From NCBI GenBank assembly GCA_033812595.1, contig JAPXTJ010000147.1, positions 1 to 7,051 of the forward strand: a DNA stretch of 7,051 nt. Reading direction: 5' to 3'. Under the pieces are notes generated by a model that was not told where the DNA came from, ran no database searches, and was given only the letters and a program-made list of their open reading frames with translations. Positions 1 through 5,896 of the stretch are shown here, one piece after another. Within the stretch, counting starts at the first letter, position 1; the number at the start of each line of letters is the position of its first letter. This stretch comes from JADLGF01 sp020849415 (GTDB lineage Bacteria; Chloroflexota; Chloroflexia; Thermomicrobiales; UBA6265). A program made the position numbers and the translations under genes.

Positions 1-533
1 ACCGGGACGCCATCGCCTTCGCCAACGAGTTCTTGCGCACCTCCGGCCTGTTGCCGCCGAATCTCGGCAGCGGCCGGGTTTCCGATCGATCCGAGCAGGC
101 GAAACGGGTGACCGTGCTCTTCGGCCCGCAGGAGCCAGGCAACGTACTCTCGGCCTTCCCGGGCGTTTCGATCACGCTCGGTCCGGATGGAGTCGTGCTG
201 GAAGCCGTGAAACGGTGGGCGATCGTCCAGCGGAGCGATGTGTACCAACTTCGGTCCGCCGACGAGGCTTGGCAACAGGTCCAGAGCAACCAGGCCTACA
301 TCGAGGCGGAAATCCCGGCCGATGAAGCCCCTCCGGGCGCCACAATTGAGGGCACGGTGACCTTCAACAACGTCTCGATCGCCTACACCACCTCTGGCCC
401 GGCCGGCGGTGACCAGTACCTGCAACCGATCTTTGTCTTCCGCGGCCGGATTCGTCTCGAAGGGAGCGACGTCACTCATGCCATTCGCGCCTACGTTCCG
501 GCCCTATCCAACACCGGCGCACCGGTCGGGTAG
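1..533 (+). CDS. Unrecognised protein, C-terminal part (possibly extracytoplasmic); 5' end outside window
   Basis: The reading frame is open from the first complete codon at position 3 to a TAG at 531-533, giving 176 visible residues. A TTG at 33 could serve as a start, but the frame runs on to the left edge without a stop and the residues before it (RDAIAFANEFL) look like ordinary protein, so the gene almost certainly begins upstream. I do not recognise the family. It contains a segment reading roughly DVYQLRSADEAWQQVQ, then a beta-rich stretch with TVTFNNVSIAYTT and YLQPIFVFRGRI. These patterns (an EAW-type helix followed by strands ending in a YLQPxxVF motif) remind me of exported or lipoprotein-like regulatory proteins of Gram-positive and Chloroflexota genomes, such as YycI-like folds; this is a weak inference. 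No cysteine, membrane segment or catalytic motif is visible in this part. It ends 6 bases before aroQ, so it may share that transcript. Confidence 0.72.
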   Translation, partial: RDAIAFANEFLRTSGLLPPNLGSGRVSDRSEQAKRVTVLFGPQEPGNVLSAFPGVSITLGPDGVVLEAVKRWAIVQRSDVYQLRSADEAWQQVQSNQAYIEAEIPADEAPPGATIEGTVTFNNVSIAYTTSGPAGGDQYLQPIFVFRGRIRLEGSDVTHAIRAYVPALSNTGAPVG

Positions 534-539
534 CCGCCG

Positions 540-1025
540 ATGACGACCCTGGCCGCGCAGGCACTGCGCACGATTCTGCTGGTCAACGGACCGAACCTGA
601 ACATGCTCGGCATCCGGGAACCGGAGAAATACGGCCGCACAACCCTGGCGGAAATCGAGGCCAGGCTGGGCGATCTGGCGCTGAATGGTGACCCGCCCGC
701 CAAACTGATCGCCTTCCAGTCGAATTACGAAGGCGCCATTGTCGAGGCGCTTCACGGCGACGGTCGCGCCGCCGCCGGCATCATCATCAACGCCGGTGCC
801 CTCACCCATTACAGCATCGCCGTGCGCGACGCGCTGGCGATGTGCACATGCCCGATCGTGGAGGTCCACCTGACCAACATCCACGCCCGGGAAGAATTCC
901 GCCATCACTCCGTGATCGCCTCCATCGTCTCCGGCCAGATCGCCGGTCTCGGTGCGTTGGGGTACGAACTCGCGCTCACCTATTTGCAGCGACGCTTCGT
1001 GGAAGAGGACCGACCGAATGACTGA
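540..1025 (+). CDS. aroQ: 3-dehydroquinate dehydratase, type II
   Basis: Cytoplasmic enzyme converting 3-dehydroquinate to 3-dehydroshikimate, the third step of the shikimate pathway; the family forms dodecamers. The 161 residues carry the full type II signature. NGPNLNMLGIREPEKYG (16-32) supplies N19, R26 and the catalytic tyrosine Y31. The FQSNYEG stretch follows at 59-65. IINAGALTH gives N84 and H90, D97 follows, and VEVHLTNIHAREEFRHHSV gives the catalytic H110 and R121. Spacing matches the Mycobacterium tuberculosis enzyme (N12, R19, Y24, N75, H81, D88, H101, R112). Small deviations are alanine in the usual INPGA motif and threonine at 112 where the M. tuberculosis enzyme has serine. Length is normal (about 145-160). 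The ATG at 540 is the only sensible start, since no other start codon lies between it and the conserved strand; its ribosome binding site is poor, so coupling to the gene ending at 533 is likely. The 3' end overlaps the next gene by 8 bases. Confidence 0.97.
   Translation: MTTLAAQALRTILLVNGPNLNMLGIREPEKYGRTTLAEIEARLGDLALNGDPPAKLIAFQSNYEGAIVEALHGDGRAAAGIIINAGALTHYSIAVRDALAMCTCPIVEVHLTNIHAREEFRHHSVIASIVSGQIAGLGALGYELALTYLQRRFVEEDRPND
1001..1008 (+). promoter_or_regulatory. Ribosome binding site of the M24 peptidase gene
   Basis: The purine run GGAAGAGG lies 9 bases before the ATG at 1018, inside the end of aroQ. It decides the start: an in-frame upstream start at 952 would add 22 residues (arginine/serine-rich, unlike the family) that come from reading aroQ out of frame, and it has no such site. 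Confidence 0.75.
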
Positions 1026-2142
1026 CTCCCGTCTCGATCGCGCGCGCCGGCTTCTCGCCGAGCGCTCACTCGACGCCCTGGTGATCTCCAACGCCAATTC
1101 CCGGCGCTACCTGACCGGTTACACCGCCGAGGATCACCCGCCCGATGAATCTGCCGGCGTCGTCGTGATCACCGCCGACCGCAACGTGCTCATCACCAGC
1201 AAGAACAATGTGGATTGGGCGCGCGAGGAGGCTCCGGGCTGGGAGGTCATCGGACAGCGTTACCCCTGGGCGATCGACGTCGCCGAGATCCTCAACGATC
1301 CAGCCGTGAAATACGTTGGCTTTGAAGAGGAAGCACTGTCGGTACGTGACTTCGACAATATCAACAGGCGGTTGAAAGAAAAGCGGCTCATGAAGCCGCT
1401 CGAGATGAGTGTCTCCCTCATTCGAGCGATCAAAGATGAGCGGGAGATCGATATCCTCGCCCAGGCCGCGGCCGTTACCGACGCCGCCCTGCTCGAGGCG
1501 CTCGCCCAGCTCGACGAAGGCATGACCGAGCGCGAATTGCAGCGCCGCATCGAGGATGCGATGCGCCGGCTCGGCTCCGCCGGACCCGGTTTCGGCACGA
1601 TCGTCGGCTCCGGCCCGAACGGCGCCCGACCGCACCACGCCTCCGGCGCGCGCAGAATCGCCTCCGGCGAACCGGTGGTGATCGACATGGGCGCGCTCTG
1701 GGAGGGCTACACCGCCGATCTCACCCGCACCATCTGCCTCGGCGATCCGACTCCGAAACTCGAGACGGTTTACAATGTGGTGCTGGACGCCCAGCAAGCG
1801 GTGCTCGATGGCGTTCGCGCGGGCATGCTCGGCAAACCCGTCGATGCCCTGGCGCGCGATGTCATCACCGCGGCGGGCTACGGCGAGCACTACATCCATG
1901 GCACCGGCCATGGAGTCGGCCTGCAGATTCACGAAGCGCCGAGCGCGGGCCAACGCTCGACCGACGCCGATGTGATCGAGGCCGGCATGACGCTCACGGT
2001 CGAACCGGGCATCTACCTCCCCGATTGGGGCGGCGTCCGGATCGAAGACCTGATCATCATTACCGAAGAAGGTTCGCGAAATCTCACCACGGCCCCGAAG
2101 AAACCGGCCGTGCGTGACATGCTGGCAGGAGCAAGTCAATGA
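1018..2142 (+). CDS. M24B metallopeptidase (Xaa-Pro aminopeptidase / dipeptidase family)
   Basis: Two-domain cytoplasmic metallopeptidase of 374 residues that removes or cleaves next to proline-containing N-terminal dipeptides. Residues about 4-130 form the creatinase-type N-terminal domain (RARRLLAERSLDALVISN, RYLTGYTAEDHP). Residues about 145-360 form the pita-bread catalytic domain. All five metal ligands are present: D223 in VVIDMGALWEGY, D234 in TADLTRT, H298 in HGTGHGVGLQIHE, E329 in TVEPGIYLP and E343 in GVRIEDL. The conserved PHH pair is at 206-207. Whether it is an aminopeptidase P or a prolidase cannot be told from sequence alone; B. subtilis YqhT, in the same genomic position, is the natural comparison. 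It overlaps aroQ by 8 bases and efp by 4 (ATGA at 2139-2142), so translation of all three is probably coupled. Its position beside efp, another proline-related gene, is conserved in other bacteria. Confidence 0.95.
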   Translation: MTDSRLDRARRLLAERSLDALVISNANSRRYLTGYTAEDHPPDESAGVVVITADRNVLITSKNNVDWAREEAPGWEVIGQRYPWAIDVAEILNDPAVKYVGFEEEALSVRDFDNINRRLKEKRLMKPLEMSVSLIRAIKDEREIDILAQAAAVTDAALLEALAQLDEGMTERELQRRIEDAMRRLGSAGPGFGTIVGSGPNGARPHHASGARRIASGEPVVIDMGALWEGYTADLTRTICLGDPTPKLETVYNVVLDAQQAVLDGVRAGMLGKPVDALARDVITAAGYGEHYIHGTGHGVGLQIHEAPSAGQRSTDADVIEAGMTLTVEPGIYLPDWGGVRIEDLIIITEEGSRNLTTAPKKPAVRDMLAGASQ

Positions 2143-2696
2143 TCGATACCGGTGGACTGCGCAAGGGTTTAACGATGGAGTACGACGGTCGCCTGGTGAA
2201 GGTGATCGACTTCCAGCACAACAAGCAGGGGCGCGGTTCCGCCCAGGTGCGGATGACGCTGCGCGATCTGCGAACCGGCTCCACCACCTCGCACTCGGTG
2301 CAGGCAGGCGCACGCTTCCAGTCGATCCGCCTCGAACGCCAGCATGTGCAGTTCCTCTACCAGGATGGCGAGCACTACAATTTCATGGACACCGAGTCGT
2401 TCGAGCAGATGATGCTCGACGAATCGACCGTCGGTGACCTGAAGCTCTACATCAAGGAAAACGATTCGCTCGATATCCTCACCTACGAGGGCGAGCCGAT
2501 CGACATCGAGCTCCCGCTTTCGGTCAACCTCGCGGTCGACTACACCGAACCGGGCTTCAAGGGCGATACCGCCACCGGCGGCAACAAGCCGGCGACGATG
2601 GAAACGGGCCTGGTGGTGAACGTGCCGCTCTTCATCAGCTCCGGCGATACGCTCAAAATCGACACCCGCACCGGCGAGTACATCGAGCGCGTCTAG
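2139..2696 (+). CDS. efp: Translation elongation factor P
   Basis: EF-P binds ribosomes stalled on consecutive prolines, between the P and E sites, and promotes peptide bond formation. The 185-residue protein has the normal length and three beta-barrel domains. The N-terminal KOW-like domain (1-about 65) carries LRKGLTMEYDGRLVKVIDFQ and ends with LRDLRTGSTTSHSV. The central domain has RLERQHVQFLYQDGEHYNFMDTE. The C-terminal domain contains the complete family signature, K150-P-A to VPLFISSG (150-169). The loop that reaches the peptidyl-tRNA reads HNKQGRGSA, so the tip residue is arginine R32 instead of the lysine that is modified in E. coli (K34) or B. subtilis (K32), and the usual preceding proline is glutamine. 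The ATG at 2139 overlaps the peptidase stop (ATGA) and has AGGA at 2127-2130, 8 bases upstream. No gene for an EF-P modification enzyme (EpmA/B, EarP, YmfI) is in the window. Confidence 0.98.
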   Translation: MIDTGGLRKGLTMEYDGRLVKVIDFQHNKQGRGSAQVRMTLRDLRTGSTTSHSVQAGARFQSIRLERQHVQFLYQDGEHYNFMDTESFEQMMLDESTVGDLKLYIKENDSLDILTYEGEPIDIELPLSVNLAVDYTEPGFKGDTATGGNKPATMETGLVVNVPLFISSGDTLKIDTRTGEYIERV

Positions 2697-2721
2697 CGCC
2701 TACGGGGAATTGGGGGATCGG

Positions 2722-3180
2722 GTGGACAACGATCAGCAGCCACGCAACCCGGAACCGACGCTGGCGGAAGCCGCCGATGCGGTTCGCAAACTCGCCGCGG
2801 TGATGGACGACCATCAGCTTTCGAAGATCGAGGTATCGCTCGGAAAACTGAACATCCGCATCAGGGCGGGCAAGTCGGCCGAGCCGGTGGTGATCACCAG
2901 CGCCGCCGTGGTCTCCGAAACGGTGGTCGCCACCGAATCGAATGACGGTCACGTCGTCACCGCTCCGATGATCGGCACCTACTACTCGGCGCCGTCGCCC
3001 GGCGAGCCGGCGTTCGTCTCGGTGGGTGACACGGTCGAGGCCGGGCAGGTGATCGGGATCATCGAAGCGATGAAGATCATGAACGAGATCGCGGCCGATC
3101 GTGGCGGAACGGTCACGGAGGTCTTCGTCACGAATTCCCAGCCGGTCGAGTACGGTTCGCCGTTGATTCGCATCAGCTGA
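2722..3180 (+). CDS. accB: Biotin carboxyl carrier protein of acetyl-CoA carboxylase
   Basis: Carries the biotin that shuttles carboxyl groups from biotin carboxylase (AccC) to carboxyltransferase (AccA/AccD) in the first committed step of fatty acid synthesis. With the GTG start the protein has 152 residues, typical for the family. The N-terminal part has the usual helix and strand (AADAVRKLAAVMDDHQ, KIEVSLGKLNIRIRAG), then a short valine/alanine-rich linker. The biotinyl domain (about 73-152) has MIGTYYSAPSPGEPAFVSVGD, which includes the SPG thumb region of bacterial AccB, and the biotinylation motif EAMKIMNE with K118 as the modified lysine. The start is uncertain: a TTG at 2710 is in frame but has no spaced ribosome binding site. 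The GTG at 2722 has GGGGGA 4 bases before it and GGGGAA 12 bases before it, both imperfect. It lies 25 bases after efp and 17 before xseA. The usual partner accC is not next to it. Confidence 0.95.
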   Translation: MDNDQQPRNPEPTLAEAADAVRKLAAVMDDHQLSKIEVSLGKLNIRIRAGKSAEPVVITSAAVVSETVVATESNDGHVVTAPMIGTYYSAPSPGEPAFVSVGDTVEAGQVIGIIEAMKIMNEIAADRGGTVTEVFVTNSQPVEYGSPLIRIS

Positions 3181-3197
3181 TTCCGGACAGGTGCGCG

Positions 3198-4475
3198 ATG
3201 GCGAGTCAGATTCTCGACGTCTCGATTGCCAACGCGTACCTGCGGCAACTCCTTGAATCGGACGAGACGCTCAGTGATTGCTGGATTCAGGGCGAGGTAT
3301 CCGAGCGTTTCGAGGCGCGCAGCGGCCACATCTATTTCACCCTCGTTGACGGCCAGTCAACACTCAAGTCGGTCATCTTCCGTGGCAACGCCATCCGCCA
3401 GCGCGCGCCATTTCGCGACGGCGACAAGGTCGTGGCACATGGCAGGCTGACGATCTACGAGCAGCGCAGCCAGTACCAACTGATCGCCGATTCGGTCCAG
3501 CCGGCCGGAGTCGGTTTGCAGGCTCTGCAACTCGAACTCCTCCGCCAGAAGCTGGAAGCCGAGGGGCTCTTCGATCCTTCCCGGAAACGACCGCTGCCGG
3601 ACATGCCTCGGATCATCGGTGTGGTGACCTCGGCCGACGGCGCGGTGCGTCATGACATCGAAAACGTTCTAGCCCGGCGCTATCCCCTTGGGCATCTGAT
3701 GGTTTCACCTGCCCAGGTGCAGGGCGCAGGCGCACCGGCCAGTCTGGTGGCCGCCCTCGATCGATTGATCCGGCTCGGCGCGCCCGATGTCATCATCATC
3801 GGGCGTGGCGGTGGTTCGGCGGACGACTTGATGGCATTCAACGATGAAGCGCTGGTGCGAGCGGTCTTCGCGTCGCCAATCCCGGTGGTAAGCGCGGTCG
3901 GTCACGAAACCGACTGGAGCCTGACCGATCTGGTCGCGGACCTGCGCGCCCCTACCCCATCGGCCGCCGCCGAGATCGTCGCGCCGTCTGTGGTCGATCT
4001 AGCTGCCTACGCCGGTGCCCTCGCGAACCAGATTCAGCGTCGCGGCCACGCCCAACTTGAGGCCGGCGTTGCCACACTGTCACGCGCACGGGCATCGCTG
4101 CGGGCGCGGGCGGTGATTGACCTGCTCGATCGTCACCGTCCGACCATCGATCTCGCCACGATCAGAATCGCCGCCGCCGGTCACGCCCGGCTCGAACGGA
4201 CCGCGGCCCGCCTCGACATACTGGCGGCGAGCAGCCGGCACAGCTGGTCACTTACCGGCGCCAACCGGCAGGCGACTGCGGATCGGCTGGCGTCTGAACT
4301 GCGTTCGCTCGATCCCGCGTCGGTGATGCAACGCGGTTTCGCGCTCGTGACAGACGCCGATACCGGAGCGGTGGTCCGATCGGTGCACGATCTTTCTCCG
4401 GGCGATTCAGCGACAATTGCGTTCACGGACGGTGAGATCGCGACCAGGGTCGATGCGATCCGGCCGGTTCGGTAA
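3198..4475 (+). CDS. xseA: Exodeoxyribonuclease VII large subunit
   Basis: Catalytic subunit of exonuclease VII, which degrades single-stranded DNA from both ends to short oligonucleotides and acts in repair and recombination. It works in complex with several XseB subunits. The 425-residue protein starts with an OB-fold DNA-binding domain (about 1-105; WIQGEVSERFEARSGHIYFTL, DGDKVVAHGRLTIYEQRSQYQL). The catalytic domain (about 135-260) follows with VRHDIENVLARRYP and VQGAGA (family motif G-x2-AR-x-DI-x2-VL-x-RR-x-P with variation), the glycine-rich GRGGGSADDL (202-211), VGHETD (H236, D239) and RAPTPSAAAE (from R250). Residues after about 260 are the long helical region that binds the small subunit, and the end has MQRGFALVTD, a conserved C-terminal segment. 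It is slightly shorter than E. coli XseA (about 456), probably in the helical part. ATG 3198 has GGACAGG ending 6 bases upstream. xseB follows after 22 bases. Confidence 0.97.
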   Translation: MASQILDVSIANAYLRQLLESDETLSDCWIQGEVSERFEARSGHIYFTLVDGQSTLKSVIFRGNAIRQRAPFRDGDKVVAHGRLTIYEQRSQYQLIADSVQPAGVGLQALQLELLRQKLEAEGLFDPSRKRPLPDMPRIIGVVTSADGAVRHDIENVLARRYPLGHLMVSPAQVQGAGAPASLVAALDRLIRLGAPDVIIIGRGGGSADDLMAFNDEALVRAVFASPIPVVSAVGHETDWSLTDLVADLRAPTPSAAAEIVAPSVVDLAAYAGALANQIQRRGHAQLEAGVATLSRARASLRARAVIDLLDRHRPTIDLATIRIAAAGHARLERTAARLDILAASSRHSWSLTGANRQATADRLASELRSLDPASVMQRGFALVTDADTGAVVRSVHDLSPGDSATIAFTDGEIATRVDAIRPVR

Positions 4476-4481
4476 TGTGGC

Positions 4482-4488
4482 GAGAGGA
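4482..4488 (+). promoter_or_regulatory. Ribosome binding site of xseB
   Basis: GAGAGGA lies 9 bases before the GTG at 4498. It favours this GTG over the in-frame ATG at 4507 (18 bases away) and over an upstream in-frame start at 4417 that would lie inside xseA and add 27 mostly arginine/serine/glycine residues with no family match. Confidence 0.7.
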
Positions 4489-4497
4489 CTTGCGAAC

Positions 4498-4806
4498 GTG
4501 CCCGATATGGAAGCAGTAACGTTTCAAACCTGGCGCGAAATCGCCGAATCTGGCGAATTCGAGCCTGCGCTAGCGGCCCTCGAAGCGAGCGTGACGATGC
4601 TCGAAAAGGGCGGGCTTTCCCTCGCGACCATGACGGAGTGCTACGAACTCGGCCTGAAACTCTCCCGCCGCTGCTCCGAACTCATCCGCGCGGCCGAGTT
4701 GCGCATCACGATGCTCGATCAGGAGTATGCTGCTCAGGTTGAAGCCCCATCCATTGATGACGATGCGGAGTACGATTCGATCACGTTTCTCGATGAGGAT
4801 GAATAG
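4498..4806 (+). CDS. xseB: Exodeoxyribonuclease VII small subunit
   Basis: Small helical subunit that binds the long C-terminal helix of XseA and is needed for exonuclease VII activity and stability. With the GTG start it has 102 residues, slightly longer than the usual 70-90. Residues about 18-70 form the family's helical hairpin: FEPALAALEASVTMLEKGG, then LSLATMTECYELGLKLSRRC and a final helix with AAELRITML. The pattern FEExLxxLExxVxxLExGxLxLxxxxxxYExGxxLxxxC is almost fully kept. The extra length is an acidic C-terminal tail rich in D and E (IDDDAEYDSITFLDEDE), which is not part of the core fold. It sits 22 bases after xseA and 5 before the next gene, so it is almost certainly co-transcribed with xseA. 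An ATG at 4507 would shorten it by only 3 residues. Confidence 0.93.
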   Translation: MPDMEAVTFQTWREIAESGEFEPALAALEASVTMLEKGGLSLATMTECYELGLKLSRRCSELIRAAELRITMLDQEYAAQVEAPSIDDDAEYDSITFLDEDE

Positions 4807-4811
4807 CCGAA

Positions 4812-5849
4812 ATGCCTGATTGGTCCTTCAGCGATGTGTTGAGTCCCGGCAAGCTGCCGGGCGCTTTGCTTGGTCAGCTGCTGGGCGGGCTGCCGCCGGC
4901 TGATGCATCGATCCTGGTCGGACCCGGCATCGGGCGAGACGCTGCCGCCGTACGCATCGGCGATGCCATCCTCGTCCTGAAAACCGATCCGATCACCTTC
5001 GCCTCGGCCGGCGCGGCGCGTTACCTGGTCAGCATCAACAGCAACGATCTCGCTTGTCTCGGCGCTACCCCGAAGTGGATGCTGGTGACCGGCATGTTCC
5101 CCGTTGGCACAACCAGCGGCGACATCGCCCGCGTCTTCACCGAACTCGGTGAGGCGACCACGCAGGCGGGAATCAGCCTCGTCGGCGGCCACACCGAGAT
5201 CACCTCGGCGGTCAACCGGCCGGTGCTGGTCGGAATGCTTGCCGGTGAAACGACGGAGGCGCGCCTGCTGCGGCCCGGCGGCGGGCAACCCGGCGATGTG
5301 CTGGTCGTCTCCCGGCCGGTTTCGATTGAAGGCACCGCCCTGCTGGCGGAAGAACTTGCCGACGAATTGACTGACCTGGTCGGAGGCGACATCGTCGAGC
5401 GCGCCGCCGCGCTGATCGATTCGCCGGGACTTTCGGTGGCGCCGGACGCCGTAATCGCCTTCGAATCGGCCGAGATTCACGCCATGCACGATCCGACCGA
5501 AGGGGGTATCTCCACCGGCGCGCGCGAAATCGCCGAAGCCAGCGGTCTGGCCGCGCAGGTGCATCTGGAGCGAATTCCGATCATGCCTGTGACTCGAGTC
5601 ATCGCCGACGCGCTGACCATCGATCCGCTGGGGATGCTCGCCTCGGGCAGCCTGCTGATCGCCGCGCCCAAACGGGACGCGCGACACTTGCTCGATGCCC
5701 TCACCGCCGGTGGAGCGCAACCTTCCGTCATCGGCCGGCTGGTCGATGACGCCGAAGGGCATCAATTGATCGACGGTACCGAAATCCGTGAACTACCCGC
5801 CTTCGTCCAGGACGAAGTCTCCCGCGCGCTCGCCGGATTTCGTGACTGA
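4812..5849 (+). CDS. AIR-synthase superfamily protein, HypE-like, function unknown
   Basis: A 345-residue member of the PurM/HypE/SelD/ThiL superfamily, which binds ATP at a dimer interface and activates a substrate oxygen by phosphorylation. The N-terminal half has GIGRDAAAV (D43), LKTDPITF (D59), SINSNDLACLGATPKWML (N78, D79) and GISLVGGHTEIT (H127, E129). The C-terminal half has PGDVLVVSRPVSIEGTALLAEE and MHDPTEGGI (D227, E230), all close to HypE in order and wording. HypE makes the cyanide ligand of [NiFe] hydrogenases through a cysteine at its extreme C-terminus (PRIC). This protein ends in ALAGFRD, and the only cysteine I see is C81 in the core. It therefore cannot do HypE chemistry in the known way, and no other hyp gene is near. 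It belongs with the HypE-like AIR synthase proteins of unknown role found in archaea and some bacteria. ATG 4812 lies 5 bases after xseB, with GAGGAT 11 bases upstream. Confidence 0.85.
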   Translation: MPDWSFSDVLSPGKLPGALLGQLLGGLPPADASILVGPGIGRDAAAVRIGDAILVLKTDPITFASAGAARYLVSINSNDLACLGATPKWMLVTGMFPVGTTSGDIARVFTELGEATTQAGISLVGGHTEITSAVNRPVLVGMLAGETTEARLLRPGGGQPGDVLVVSRPVSIEGTALLAEELADELTDLVGGDIVERAAALIDSPGLSVAPDAVIAFESAEIHAMHDPTEGGISTGAREIAEASGLAAQVHLERIPIMPVTRVIADALTIDPLGMLASGSLLIAAPKRDARHLLDALTAGGAQPSVIGRLVDDAEGHQLIDGTEIRELPAFVQDEVSRALAGFRD

Positions 5850-5883
5850 TTGACACAGACTCGAGGCCGGTGGACGCCAACTG

Positions 5884-5889
5884 AAAGGA
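5884..5889 (+). promoter_or_regulatory. Ribosome binding site of the asparaginase gene
   Basis: AAAGGA lies 7 bases before the GTG at 5897, in the 47-base gap after the HypE-like gene. It supports the GTG as the true start, so translation here is independent of the upstream gene. Confidence 0.75.
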
Positions 5890-5896
5890 TCGCATC

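Noticed and set aside
952..1017. Extended N-terminus of the M24 peptidase
   Set aside because: The extra 22 residues are aroQ read out of frame, and the good ribosome binding site at 1001-1008 fits the ATG at 1018.
1066..2313. Long open frame on the - strand (415 codons) opposite the peptidase and efp
   Set aside because: The opposite strand carries two genes with complete catalytic and family motifs. The - strand translation is rich in R, G, D and H with no domain I recognise, as expected for the antisense of GC-rich codons.
4734..5765. Long open frame on the - strand (343 codons) opposite the HypE-like gene
   Set aside because: It is the antisense of a gene with clear ATP-site motifs; its translation is low-complexity G/R/D/Q-rich and lacks motifs.
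5850..5878. Perfect TTGACA (5850-5855) after the HypE-like gene as a possible -35 promoter box
   Set aside because: At the proper 17-base spacing the -10 position reads GACGCC, and no TATAAT-like sequence lies near. A chance match or a weak internal promoter is possible but not supported.
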